Shown here in pieces: positions 43,078 to 52,334 of a DNA stretch of 64,000 nt; position 1 is the first letter of the stretch; each line of letters starts with the position of its first letter. Both the position numbers and the translations under genes were made by a program. This stretch comes from Pseudomonas huaxiensis. GTDB lineage: Bacteria > Pseudomonadota > Gammaproteobacteria > Pseudomonadales > Pseudomonadaceae. The stretch lies in the NCBI RefSeq assembly GCF_003231275.1, contig NZ_QKVL01000006.1, positions 1 to 64,000 of the forward strand. Reading direction: 5' to 3'. Below the pieces are notes generated by a model. The model was not told the origin of the DNA and made no database searches. It saw only the letters and a list, made by a program, of their open reading frames with translations.

Positions 43078-43929
43078 ATGACCAACAAGACCGGGGCGGC
43101 AACGCTCGAATCCTCGCTGCGAGCCGTGCCCAGCATCGCTGGCACTGTTACGCACCTGAATACCGCGGCCGAAGGGTATATCGAGATTGAGGACCTGTCG
43201 GTGAGCTACGGCAAGCGGGTGGTGGTCGAGAGGGTGAACCTGCGGGTACCTCGAAACTCGGTCACGGCCCTGATCGGTCCTTCCGGCTGCGGCAAGTCCA
43301 GCTTGCTGCACTGCCTGAACCGCCTCAACGACCTGGTTCCCGAGTGCTCGGTATCAGGTTCGATCAGCTTCAGCTGGATGGACGGCAAGCGCCTGTTGAA
43401 GGCCCCGACCCAGTTGCGCCGCCAGGTCGGCATGCTGTTCCAGCGGCCCAACCCGTTTCCCTTCTCCATTCGCAAGAATCTTGAATTCGCGCTGCGGCAG
43501 CATGGAATCAAGGCGCGGGACGAGATCGATGCGCGGATCGAGGCGTCGCTCAAGGAAGTGGGCCTCTGGGATGAGGTGCATGATCGCCTCGACGGCCCGG
43601 CGCTGGCGCTGTCTGGTGGGCAACAGCAGCGCCTGTGTCTGGCCAGGGCGCTGGTGCTCGGGCCGGAGGTGCTGCTGATGGATGAACCCTGCAGTGCCCT
43701 CGACCCTATCTCGACGCAAACCATCGAGGCGCTCATCTCAAGCCTGTCGCAGCGGCGAACCATTGTCTTGGTAACCCACAGCCTGAGTCAGGCCCGCCGG
43801 GTTGCCGATCAGGTGGCGGTGTTTTGGAAGGTCGATGGCGTGGGACGGCTGATCGAATGCGGCAAGGCGCGAGAGGTCTTCGAGAGGCCCCGTCACGAGC
43901 TGACCCAGGCCTATCTGCAATTTGCCTGA
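43078..43929 (+). CDS. pstB: PstB-type phosphate ABC ATPase
   Basis: ATPase of 283 residues. Walker A is GPSGCGKSSLLHCLNRLNDL, the Q-loop region QVGMLFQRPNPFPFSI is the PstB hallmark, the signature LSGGQQQRLCLARAL follows, and Walker B is VLLMDEPCSALDP with the H-loop VLVTHS. A 35-residue N-terminal extension precedes the ABC fold. It completes a full pstSCAB set; no phoU follows. Confidence 0.92.
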   Translation: MTNKTGAATLESSLRAVPSIAGTVTHLNTAAEGYIEIEDLSVSYGKRVVVERVNLRVPRNSVTALIGPSGCGKSSLLHCLNRLNDLVPECSVSGSISFSWMDGKRLLKAPTQLRRQVGMLFQRPNPFPFSIRKNLEFALRQHGIKARDEIDARIEASLKEVGLWDEVHDRLDGPALALSGGQQQRLCLARALVLGPEVLLMDEPCSALDPISTQTIEALISSLSQRRTIVLVTHSLSQARRVADQVAVFWKVDGVGRLIECGKAREVFERPRHELTQAYLQFA

Positions 43930-44009
43930 ACCGAGCAGTTGGCGTGGCAGGACGCCATGGTACATCGGTTCCATTGTGTGTAAAGCGCGGCGATTTCTAC
44001 CATGGCCGC

Positions 44010-45578
44010 ATGAACACTATCTCTGCTAAACCCGTGCAATACCCGACCGCGAGAGTTAAAACGCTCCCGCTCCATGTCCATGATGTGCTCAAGCATGCGG
44101 CAAGGGTGCACGCCGCAGTGAAAGTAACTTCCATCGCTCTCGATGGCGTCGTCCAACGTCAGACCTACGCGGATCTGGCCGATACCGCTCGTGATTGCGC
44201 CGCGCAACTCCATGCCCTCGGGTTCCAGCCAGGCGATGCGCTCGTCAGCTTTGGCCTGAGCTCGCTCGATCAGATGGCCTGGCTTTACGGGGCACTCGAC
44301 CAAGGCGTGGTCACCCACCTGCTCAACCCCCAGCATCGCCCCGAAGACCTGGGACTCTTCCTTCAACAGATCCGTCCGAAGCTGGTGCTGCATGACACCG
44401 CTACGGCCGGCGCGGTTCAGGCGTTTCAGGGGCTGCTGCCAGGATCTGCGGTTCGCGCGATGACCCATCGAAACGCCGAGGGGGCGGTGGGCCATGTGGC
44501 GGCACAGTTTCCGGAGGACAGCCTTTCCCACGTCTGTTACTCGTCCGGCACCACCGGCACGCCGAAGGTCGTCGAGTACACGCACCGCTCGACGCTGCTG
44601 CACACCTGGGCTTGCGCATTGCCGGACGCGATGGGACTGACCGGCGCCGACCGGGTCATGCCACTGATGCAAAACTTCCATGCCAGCGCCTGGGGCGCTC
44701 CGTTCGTGTGCCCGATGGTGGGCGCCGAGCTGATCCTGGTTCCGCCAACCCGTGATCCGGCTCAATGGTTCCAGTGGATCGAAGAGCATCAGGTCACCGT
44801 GTTGGGTGCGGTGTCGGCTCATTGGCTGGCGCTTGCTCGCTACATGCAGGCGACCGGGCAGCGTTTCAGCACCCTTCGCCGGACCGTTGTCGGCGGAACC
44901 CGCCTGCCGTTCGAGGTGGCGTACTTCATTCAGGAGCGATTGGGCGTCGAGGTGTGTCACGCCTGGGGCATGACCGAGACCTCGCCGCTGGCCACCATTG
45001 AACGGTTCGATAGCAGCGCGACGGCCCTGGGACATGGCCAGCCGGTATTCGGCATCGAGTTGGCGGTGCGAGGTGACGATGCGGAATGCGTGGCCGAGGG
45101 TGCCGGCGAGCTCATGGTGCGGGGGCACTGGGTCGCCGTCGGTGCCGCGCAGGACGATTGGCTGGCGACCGGCGACTTCGCGACCCTTCAGGCCGATGCG
45201 CGGCTCGATGTCAGCGATCGGCTGAGCGACTCGCTGCTGGTCGGTGGCGCTCCCCTCAGTTCCGCCTTGGTCGAACACCGGGCCAGACAGGTGCCGGGCG
45301 TCGCGGATGCGGCGCTGGTGATCTGCGAGCCAGGCAGCGGTCGCAGCGTTCTGGCCTGGGTCGCGGCGCCCGATGCCGAGCCCGACAACGTTGTTGCCGA
45401 ACTGCAGGCGGTCCTGGCGCAAGCCTTCGAGGGCTGGTGCCCGACCCGGTGCACCGTCGTGGATGCGTTCCCCTACACCGCCTCGGCGAAGGTCCAGAAA
45501 CACCTCCTCAAAACACAAATCGCTCCCCAGAACGAAAGCGATGTTGCCCCAACCCTTCCTTCACGTGCTGATGCCTGA
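44010..45578 (+). CDS. acyl-CoA synthetase-like AMP-dependent ligase
   Basis: ANL-superfamily adenylating enzyme of 522 residues. The P-loop-like motif YSSGTTGTPK is at 177-186, the A5 region GMTETSP is near 320, ATGDFATLQ is the A7 region, and a C-terminal lysine lies in YTASAKVQK. The N-terminal part HVHDVLKHAARVHAAVKV resembles medium/long-chain fatty-acid ligases of the AlkK type. The hinge region DRLSDSLLVGGAPLSS is degenerate compared with the usual DRxKD-I-x-SGG. It is likely to activate a carboxylic acid for the reductase encoded by the divergent operon. ATG 44010 is chosen; the upstream in-frame extension overlaps pstB. Confidence 0.8.
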   Translation: MNTISAKPVQYPTARVKTLPLHVHDVLKHAARVHAAVKVTSIALDGVVQRQTYADLADTARDCAAQLHALGFQPGDALVSFGLSSLDQMAWLYGALDQGVVTHLLNPQHRPEDLGLFLQQIRPKLVLHDTATAGAVQAFQGLLPGSAVRAMTHRNAEGAVGHVAAQFPEDSLSHVCYSSGTTGTPKVVEYTHRSTLLHTWACALPDAMGLTGADRVMPLMQNFHASAWGAPFVCPMVGAELILVPPTRDPAQWFQWIEEHQVTVLGAVSAHWLALARYMQATGQRFSTLRRTVVGGTRLPFEVAYFIQERLGVEVCHAWGMTETSPLATIERFDSSATALGHGQPVFGIELAVRGDDAECVAEGAGELMVRGHWVAVGAAQDDWLATGDFATLQADARLDVSDRLSDSLLVGGAPLSSALVEHRARQVPGVADAALVICEPGSGRSVLAWVAAPDAEPDNVVAELQAVLAQAFEGWCPTRCTVVDAFPYTASAKVQKHLLKTQIAPQNESDVAPTLPSRADA

Positions 45579-45581
45579 CTC

Positions 45582-48500
45582 ATGACGCAAATATCGAAAA
45601 CCGCAGCGGTAGATTCTGTTCATACGAGCGGGCTGAAGAGCTCGCTGCCCATGGAACGGTACGTGACCTGGGTGGTGGACCATCGGCGGTGGGTTATCGC
45701 CATCGTGCTGGCGCTGTCGGCGTTCTTTGCGTTCTTTGCCGCCAAGCAGCAGGTCATCATCAATCCGGCTGCCGTGGTGCCGCAGAGCCACCCGTACATC
45801 AAGGCGACCAACACCATCGAGAAGATCTTCGGCTCGAAGTACCTGGTGGTGATCGGTCTGACCCCGACCCAGGGCGACGCGCTGCAGCCCCAGGTGCTGG
45901 AGGCGATGAAGCGCATTACCGACAAGCTCTATGCGGCGCCGTCGGTCACCAAGCAGACGCTGCTCAGCCTGTCCTCGCGGCAGGCCAAGAGCATTCGCGG
46001 CAACGCCGACGGTTTCGAGGCCAGACCGCTGTTGGGTGACCAGTTGCCGTCCAGCACGGCGCAGATCGAAGAGCTGAAGGCGGCGATCAACGCCAACCCG
46101 GTGTACCGGGATACGGTGATCTCCAGTGACTGGCGCACCGCGACGATCATGCTGGAGCTCAAGGAGAACCCCAACGGCTTCGGTGCGATGCTGTCCGATG
46201 TCCACCAGATCCTGAGCCAGGAGAACACGCCGGGCATCGAGATCTCCCTGAGCGGCAACCCGGTGTTCCTGCACCAGGCTGAAGTCTTCGCCGACCGGAT
46301 CAATTGGCTGTTCCCGATTGCGGTACTGGTTATCGGCCTGCTGCACTACGAAGCATTCCGGACTCGCCAGGGACTGATCCTGCCGCTGGTGACGGCGCTG
46401 CTGTCGGTAGTCTGGGGAGTGGGGATCATGGGTTTGATGAAGGTCCCGATGGACATCTTCAACTCGCCGACGCCGATCCTGATCCTCGCCGTGGCGGCGG
46501 GACACGCGGTGCAGTTACTCAAGCGCTACTACGAACGCTTCATCGAGCTGGTGAACGGTCAGCAGATGGACCCTGTGGTGGCCAACCGGCTGGCGACGAT
46601 CCAGTCGCTGGCGGCGGTGGGCCCGGTACTGGTCATCGCTGGCGGTGTGGCGGCCCTCGGGTTCTTTTCGCTGGTGGTGTTCGAACTGGAAACCGTGCGG
46701 GCATTCGGCATCTTCACCGGCATCGGCATCCTGGCGGCCGTGTTGCTGGAATTCACCTTTACCCCGGCAGTGCGGGCCGGCCTCAAGCCGCCATCGGCGG
46801 CGCAGATCGATACCGAGACCAAACCTCGGATCTGGGATCGCCTCAGCGCACGCATCGCTCACCTGGTGGTGACCCCGCGCAGCCGGCACTGGATTCTCGG
46901 CGGTTTCGTGGTGTTGATTGTCGTGGCGGTCGCTGGCTGGCCGCTGGTGCATGTGGATAACTCCAGCAAGAGCTTCTTCTCGGATTCGCTGCCCCTGCAG
47001 CGTGATGACAACCTGCTGAACAGCCAGACCGGCGGGACCAACGTGCTCTATGTGATGGTCGATACCGGTGAAGCGGACGGGGTGAAGGACCCTCGGGTAC
47101 TGGATGCGATCCGCTACCTGCAGGCGGACGCGGCAAAGCGCCCGATCGTGGGTAAGACGCTGTCCATCGACGACTTCCTCCAGCGCATGCACGAAGCGGC
47201 GTCGGGCGACACGGGCGCTGTGACGCCACTTCCCGATGACCGCGAGCTGATTGCCCAGTACTTGTTCCTCTACTCGATGTCAGGGAATCCGGAGGACTTC
47301 TCGGCCCACGTCGATTACGAGTACCGGCGGGCAAAGATCGCGATCATGTTGCGCACCAACAGCAACGCCGAGATCGATCACCTGGTGAACGAACTGCGCC
47401 AGGTCGCGAGCGAGCATTTCCCCGGCAATGTCACCGTGTCGTTCGGCGGTGAGGTCGCGCAGACCCTGGCGGTCACCGATGTGATGGTGCACAGCAAGCT
47501 GCTCAACATCGCCCAGATCCTCGGGGTGATCTTCGCGGTGTCGGTGATCGCGTTCCGCTCGGTGATCGCCGGCCTGCTGGTGCTGTCGCCGCTGCTGGTG
47601 GTGCTGTCGCTGGTGTTCGGCGTCATGGGCTACTTCGGCGTGCCGCTGAACATCCCCAACTCGCTGATTTCGGCCATGGCGGTTGGTATCGGCGCCGACT
47701 ACGCGATCTACCTCATCTACCGCATCAGCGAATACACGGCCCAGGGCAAGGCGTTGCCCGAGGCCGTGGAAATGGCGATGAAAACCGCCGGCAAGGCCTG
47801 CCTGTTCGTCGCCACCGCCGTGGCCGGGGGTTATGCCGTCCTCATGTTCTCCTACGACTACAAGGTTCATATGTGGCTTTCTACCTTTATCGTGCTGGCG
47901 ATGCTGGCGAGCGTTCTCGCAACCCTGACCCTGATCCCGAGCGCCATCCTGGCCTTCAAGCCCGGCTTCATCTTCCAGCGCCGCTCCGGTGACCGTGGCG
48001 CCGTGCTGCTGATCATCCTGGCGGCAATCGGCTTCCTGACGTATTCGCAGGTCGGCTGGTCTGCGGAACTGGAGGCGAAAGAGATCATGGAGCGCAACGC
48101 GGCGGTGACCCGCTTCAGCACCTCCAAGGCCGATGCCGAGTTCGTGCTGCAGACCAAGGACGGCAGCCAGCGGACCCGCAAGTCCAACATGGCCTCGAAG
48201 CTTCAGGACAACGGGCAGGACACCATGCGCCTGGTGCGCTTCGAGGCACCTGCGGATATTCGTGGAACCACCACCTTGCTGGTCGAGCGGACTGCCCAGG
48301 ACGACGAGATGTGGGTCTACCTGCCGGCAATGAAGCGAGTGCGCCGTCTGGTGGCTTCGAACAAGAAGGACAGCTTCATCGGCACCGACTTCAGCTACGG
48401 CGACGTGATGGGCCACAAGGTCAGCGACTGGAAGCACACCCTGGTCAGACAGGAGACCCGTGACGGCGTCGAACACTACGTCATCGAGTCGCTGCCCGCC

Positions 48501-48794
48501 GAGGACAGCGTGCGCACCAACTCTGGCTACGCGAAGCGCCTGACCTGGATTCGCAAGGACAACTTCGCGACCACCTATGTGGAAGCGGCCGATGTCAGCG
48601 GGGCGCCGTACAAGCAATTTTCCTTCAGCGATATCCAGCTGGTGGATGCCACCAATGGCAAGTGGCAGCCGATGAAGACCGAGGGCAAGAACCTGCAGAG
48701 CGGTCATACCACCACCATCACCTTCTCCAACTTCAAGGTGGGTGAGGCGCTGAGCGACAGCCTCTTCTCGGCGAACAACATGGCTTCGCGCTAA
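45582..48794 (+). CDS. RND/MMPL transporter fused to LolA-like lipid-carrier domain
   Basis: Large protein of 1070 residues. Residues 1-800 form an MMPL-type RND exporter: helix 1 at about 33-53, a large periplasmic loop, the helix bundle around 245-400, a second loop, and helices around 645-790 with GIGADYAIYLIYRISEY. Then LLIILAAIGFLTYSQVGWSAE (about 808-829) looks like a former signal peptide. It leads into a 240-residue LolA/outer-membrane-lipoprotein-sorting domain containing VTRFSTSKADAEF, DEMWVYLPAMKRVRRL and FSYGDVMGHKVSDWKHT. In other genomes these are neighbouring separate genes. It probably extracts a hydrophobic product and hands it across the periplasm. It lies three bases after the ligase gene. 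Confidence 0.83.
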   Translation: MTQISKTAAVDSVHTSGLKSSLPMERYVTWVVDHRRWVIAIVLALSAFFAFFAAKQQVIINPAAVVPQSHPYIKATNTIEKIFGSKYLVVIGLTPTQGDALQPQVLEAMKRITDKLYAAPSVTKQTLLSLSSRQAKSIRGNADGFEARPLLGDQLPSSTAQIEELKAAINANPVYRDTVISSDWRTATIMLELKENPNGFGAMLSDVHQILSQENTPGIEISLSGNPVFLHQAEVFADRINWLFPIAVLVIGLLHYEAFRTRQGLILPLVTALLSVVWGVGIMGLMKVPMDIFNSPTPILILAVAAGHAVQLLKRYYERFIELVNGQQMDPVVANRLATIQSLAAVGPVLVIAGGVAALGFFSLVVFELETVRAFGIFTGIGILAAVLLEFTFTPAVRAGLKPPSAAQIDTETKPRIWDRLSARIAHLVVTPRSRHWILGGFVVLIVVAVAGWPLVHVDNSSKSFFSDSLPLQRDDNLLNSQTGGTNVLYVMVDTGEADGVKDPRVLDAIRYLQADAAKRPIVGKTLSIDDFLQRMHEAASGDTGAVTPLPDDRELIAQYLFLYSMSGNPEDFSAHVDYEYRRAKIAIMLRTNSNAEIDHLVNELRQVASEHFPGNVTVSFGGEVAQTLAVTDVMVHSKLLNIAQILGVIFAVSVIAFRSVIAGLLVLSPLLVVLSLVFGVMGYFGVPLNIPNSLISAMAVGIGADYAIYLIYRISEYTAQGKALPEAVEMAMKTAGKACLFVATAVAGGYAVLMFSYDYKVHMWLSTFIVLAMLASVLATLTLIPSAILAFKPGFIFQRRSGDRGAVLLIILAAIGFLTYSQVGWSAELEAKEIMERNAAVTRFSTSKADAEFVLQTKDGSQRTRKSNMASKLQDNGQDTMRLVRFEAPADIRGTTTLLVERTAQDDEMWVYLPAMKRVRRLVASNKKDSFIGTDFSYGDVMGHKVSDWKHTLVRQETRDGVEHYVIESLPAEDSVRTNSGYAKRLTWIRKDNFATTYVEAADVSGAPYKQFSFSDIQLVDATNGKWQPMKTEGKNLQSGHTTTITFSNFKVGEALSDSLFSANNMASR

Positions 48795-48803
48795 GGAGAG
48801 GAC

Positions 48804-50048
48804 ATGAGCGGGTCTTTTTCCCCCGGCTGGTGGGCTGGCGCGGTCGTGCCCCTGGTTTTCTCGGTGGGCGCCGTCGCCGACGTGCCTGAAGTCACTGGCG
48901 AAGTCGCGGCAGGGGTTTGGTCATCGAACCGGATGCTGGATGACCGCCACACGATTTCCTCCAATCGCGCCAAGCTCAAACTGGACTGGCAAGCCACCGA
49001 GAGTCTGAGCTTGAGCAGCGAGGTCTGGGCCCTGTCGTCCCCTGAGCGGCTGGATGGCAGGCGGGAAGATGCCGGGGTCAACGAGTTGTATGTGAAAAGC
49101 AGCGAAACCCTGTGCGCTCCGGCACTGGGCAAGAAACTGGTGATGTGGGGCCGGGCCGACGGGATCAATCCCACCGACCAGGTATCCCCCAGCAACTACA
49201 GACGCCTGACCCCGGAGACCACGGATCAGCGCACCGGCAACTGGGGGCTGCACCTGGACTGCGCCGTCGGTGCCGGAAAGCTGCAGGTCCATGTGCTCGA
49301 CCGTTTCCGCTTCAACGAGGTGCCGCTGGAGAAAACGCCTGGCGTGACCTTCCGCGAGCAGGACCCGGATGCCCGCCCTACGGTGGCGGTGAAGTACGAC
49401 GTACTGGGTTCGGATGCGGACTGGTCGATCAGCGTGATCGATGGTCACGACCTGTTTCCCACCTTCGCGGTGCGCAGTGCCACGCCTGCCGGCGTGACCC
49501 TCGGCCAGCATGCGACCCGCATGCGGATGGTCGGCGGCGACTTCACGATCGTTCGCGGCGAAATGGCTTACCGGGGAGAAATTGCCTGGGTGGACTTCGA
49601 ACAGTCGTCTGATCCGGCGGTAGCGCGCCGGCAGCCCTACACCTCGGCGATCGGCGGCGCCGAGTGGTACATCGGAGATCGCGAGACCGTTTCCCTGCAA
49701 GGCTTCTGGCGGCATTTGCGCTCGGTATCGAGCATCGCCAACAATCCCCTGATGGCCCAGGTGCAGGCGGCTCAGGCCCTGATCAGCAACGAACTGGATC
49801 GGGACCAGTACGGACTGACGCTGCGCTATGCCAGGCCACTGTTCGACTCGAAGGCCGACCTGGACCTGTTCGCCGTGTGGACCGAACCCCGCAATGACTG
49901 GATGCTCCGGGGCCGCCTGAAGTACGCAATCACCGATTCATGGCGGGTCAGCACCGGCTTCGACATTTTTCGGGGGCCGCAGGATTCATTCCTGGGGCAC
50001 CTGCGAACGAACTCGCTGACGTTCGTGGAGGCGAGCTATCTCTGGTGA
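48804..50048 (+). CDS. probable outer-membrane beta-barrel protein
   Basis: Protein of 414 residues with an N-terminal hydrophobic export signal (SPGWWAGAVVPLVFSVGAVA). Alternating strands end in a C-terminal aromatic residue (FVEASYLW), as expected for a barrel. It resembles the DUF1302/porin-like proteins found beside MMPL exporters and LolA-like carriers. Segments such as LYVKSSETLCAPALGKKLVMWGRADGINPTD are reminiscent of that group. Two cysteines (C108 and C153 region) could form a disulfide. It is likely to form the outer-membrane end of the export route. It begins nine bases after the RND fusion gene. Confidence 0.68.
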   Translation: MSGSFSPGWWAGAVVPLVFSVGAVADVPEVTGEVAAGVWSSNRMLDDRHTISSNRAKLKLDWQATESLSLSSEVWALSSPERLDGRREDAGVNELYVKSSETLCAPALGKKLVMWGRADGINPTDQVSPSNYRRLTPETTDQRTGNWGLHLDCAVGAGKLQVHVLDRFRFNEVPLEKTPGVTFREQDPDARPTVAVKYDVLGSDADWSISVIDGHDLFPTFAVRSATPAGVTLGQHATRMRMVGGDFTIVRGEMAYRGEIAWVDFEQSSDPAVARRQPYTSAIGGAEWYIGDRETVSLQGFWRHLRSVSSIANNPLMAQVQAAQALISNELDRDQYGLTLRYARPLFDSKADLDLFAVWTEPRNDWMLRGRLKYAITDSWRVSTGFDIFRGPQDSFLGHLRTNSLTFVEASYLW

Positions 50049-50067
50049 AGCCCGATGGGTGCGCGAG

Positions 50068-50122
50068 AAATATCCGGTTGTCCATATATTTGAATTGGCA
50101 TATATTCGGATTTCCAGATATT
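50068..50122 (+). promoter_or_regulatory. arsR promoter and operator region
   Basis: TTGTCC (50078-50083), a 17-base spacer and TATATT (50101-50106) form a sigma-70 promoter. It is embedded in AT-rich repeats: AAATATCCGG at the left, CCAGATATTT as the outer inverted partner, and CATATATT twice between. This is a suitable ArsR operator that would be released by As(III). Confidence 0.6.
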
Positions 50123-50156
50123 TCAGCCGCCCGGTGGGCGGCCTCCAGGAGGCTAC

Positions 50157-50513
50157 ATGCCGGAAGCCCTGACTCCCCCCATCGTTTTCAAATGCCTGGC
50201 TGACGACACCCGGGCCCGGATGACCCTGCTGATCGCCCGCGAAGGCGAACTCTGTGTCTGCGAACTTACCCACGCGCTTGAACTGAGCCAGCCGAAGATC
50301 TCACGGCATCTGGCCCAGTTGCGCGAGGCTGGAATCCTCATGGATCGGCGCAAAGGCCAGTGGGTGTACTACCGACTGCATCCCGAACTGCCGCAGTGGG
50401 TGGACGCGCTGCTGAAGGGCGTGGTCGATGCGAACCAGGAATGGTTGAGCCCCGATGCGCTGCGCCTCGCCGAAATGGGCGAGCGGCCGCAGAGCCCTGC
50501 GGCTTGTGCTTGA
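50157..50513 (+). CDS. arsR: arsenic-responsive repressor ArsR
   Basis: SmtB/ArsR-family winged-helix repressor of 118 residues. The metal site C33-V-C35 lies in ELCVCELTHALELSQPKISRHLAQLREAGIL, the E. coli ArsR layout in the DNA-binding helix. As(III) binding releases it from DNA. GGAGG precedes the ATG. It begins the arsRBCH part of the island and may also affect genes upstream. Confidence 0.95.
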   Translation: MPEALTPPIVFKCLADDTRARMTLLIAREGELCVCELTHALELSQPKISRHLAQLREAGILMDRRKGQWVYYRLHPELPQWVDALLKGVVDANQEWLSPDALRLAEMGERPQSPAACA

Positions 50514-50542
50514 TCCCTCCCTTCGCTGATTGAGTTGTAGTC

Positions 50543-51826
50543 ATGCTGATCGCATTTTTGATTTTCCTGGTGACGATCGTTCTCGTCATCTGGCAGCCCA
50601 AAGGCCTGGGCGTGGGCTGGAGCGCCGCACTAGGGGCCGTCGTGGCGCTGCTGGCGGGCGTTGTGAGCCTGTCCGATATCCCCGTGGTCTGGCAGATCGT
50701 CTGGAACGCTACCGCTACCTTTATCGCCGTCATCATCATCAGCCTGCTGCTGGATGAGGCGGGCTTCTTCGAGTGGGCGGCATTGCACGTGGCGCGCTGG
50801 GGCAAGGGCAGCAGTCGCAAGCTGTTTGCCTTCATCATTCTGCTGGGCGCCGCCGTCTCGGCGTTGTTCGCCAACGACGGTGCGGCACTGATCCTGACTC
50901 CTATCGTCATCGCCATGCTGCTGGCCCTGCGCTTTTCCCCGGCGGCGACGCTGGCATTCGTCATGGCAGCAGGCTTTATCGCCGATACCGCGAGCTTGCC
51001 GCTGGTGGTGTCCAACCTGGTGAACATCGTCTCTGCCGACTACTTCGGCATCGGTTTCAGCGACTACGCCTCGGTCATGGTGCCAGTGAACCTGGTCAGC
51101 ATCGCCGCCACCCTGGGCATGCTGCTGTGGTTCTTCCGCAAGGACCTGCCGCGTACCTACGAACTCGACCAGTTGAAGGCTCCCGAAGCCGCTATCCGCG
51201 ACAAGGCGACGTTCGTTGCCGGTTGGTGGGTGCTGGCGCTGTTGCTGGTCGGCTTCTTCGCCATCGAGCCGCTGGGCGTTCCGATCAGTGCCATCGCTGC
51301 CGCCTGTGCGCTGATCCTCTACCTGATCGCCGCTCGCGGGCATGTGATTTCCACCCGCAAGGTGCTCAAGGAAGCGCCCTGGCAGGTCGTGGTGTTCTCG
51401 CTGGGCATGTACCTCGTGGTCTATGGGCTGCGTAACGCTGGCCTCACCGACTACCTGACGCAGATCCTGAATGTCTTCGCCGGCTACGGGATCTGGGGCG
51501 CTTCCCTCGGAACGGGGCTGCTCGCCGCTGGCCTGTCGTCGGTCATGAACAACATGCCCACCGTGCTGGTAGGCGCGCTGTCGATCCACTCCGCCGAGGC
51601 CACCGGCATCGTGCGCGAGGCCATGATCTACGCCAACGTCATCGGTTGCGACCTCGGCCCGAAAATCACCCCCATCGGCAGCCTGGCCACCTTGCTGTGG
51701 CTGCACGTGCTGGCCCGCAAGAACATCGTCATCACCTGGGGCTACTACTTCCGCACCGGCATCGTCCTGACGCTGCCGATCCTGCTTGCCACCCTGGCCG
51801 CATTGGCCATCCGCCTGAGCTTTTGA
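50543..51826 (+). CDS. arsB: arsenite efflux permease ArsB
   Basis: Arsenite/antimonite antiporter of 427 residues with about twelve membrane helices. Family segments include [59 protein letters not shown] and [23 protein letters not shown]. No arsA ATPase is present, so it works as a proton-driven carrier. It handles inorganic As(III), complementing the ArsP-type permease of the divergent operon. Confidence 0.96.
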   Translation: MLIAFLIFLVTIVLVIWQPKGLGVGWSAALGAVVALLAGVVSLSDIPVVWQIVWNATATFIAVIIISLLLDEAGFFEWAALHVARWGKGSSRKLFAFIILLGAAVSALFANDGAALILTPIVIAMLLALRFSPAATLAFVMAAGFIADTASLPLVVSNLVNIVSADYFGIGFSDYASVMVPVNLVSIAATLGMLLWFFRKDLPRTYELDQLKAPEAAIRDKATFVAGWWVLALLLVGFFAIEPLGVPISAIAAACALILYLIAARGHVISTRKVLKEAPWQVVVFSLGMYLVVYGLRNAGLTDYLTQILNVFAGYGIWGASLGTGLLAAGLSSVMNNMPTVLVGALSIHSAEATGIVREAMIYANVIGCDLGPKITPIGSLATLLWLHVLARKNIVITWGYYFRTGIVLTLPILLATLAALAIRLSF

Positions 51827-51840
51827 ACCGGAGATACCTG

Positions 51841-52311
51841 ATGAAAGTCTTGTTCATGTGCACCCACAACAGCTGCCGCAGCATCCTGTCCGAGGCGCTG
51901 TTCAATCACCTGGCCCCCGAGGGCATGGAAGCTGTGAGCTCGGGCAGCTTCCCCAGCGGCAAGGTCAATGAGCGGGCACTGAAGACCCTGGAAGCCGCCG
52001 GTATCTCCACCGCTGGCCTTTCGAGCAAGGCCTCGGACGCCTTCAAGAGCTCTCCTCCCGACATCGTCGTCACCGTGTGCGACCGCGCTGCCGGCGAAGC
52101 CTGCCCGATCTTCTTCGGCCCATCGCTCAAAGCCCACTGGGGCCTGGCCGACCCTTCGGCAGTCAGCGGGAGCGAGGCGGAGATCGAAGAAGCCTTCCAG
52201 ACCACGCTGGCGAAGATCGATGAGCGCGTGCGCGCCTTCATTGCGCTGCCTTTCCCGCAACTGAGCCAGGACCAGCTGAAAGCCGAGCTTGCTCGCATCG
52301 GCGCGCTGTAG
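51841..52311 (+). CDS. arsC: arsenate reductase, thioredoxin-type (LMW phosphatase fold)
   Basis: Cytoplasmic arsenate reductase of 156 residues. The phosphatase loop is C7-THNS-C12-R13 and the redox relay cysteines are C80 and C88 ([12 protein letters not shown]). This corresponds to the C10/C82/C89 relay of S. aureus ArsC, so thioredoxin is the likely reductant. AGATACCTG precedes the ATG, and the frame further upstream belongs to arsB in another register. It supplies As(III) to ArsB and possibly to the methyltransferase-like enzyme. Confidence 0.94.
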   Translation: MKVLFMCTHNSCRSILSEALFNHLAPEGMEAVSSGSFPSGKVNERALKTLEAAGISTAGLSSKASDAFKSSPPDIVVTVCDRAAGEACPIFFGPSLKAHWGLADPSAVSGSEAEIEEAFQTTLAKIDERVRAFIALPFPQLSQDQLKAELARIGAL

Positions 52312-52334
52312 GACCTGGATCAATGGAGACCGAA

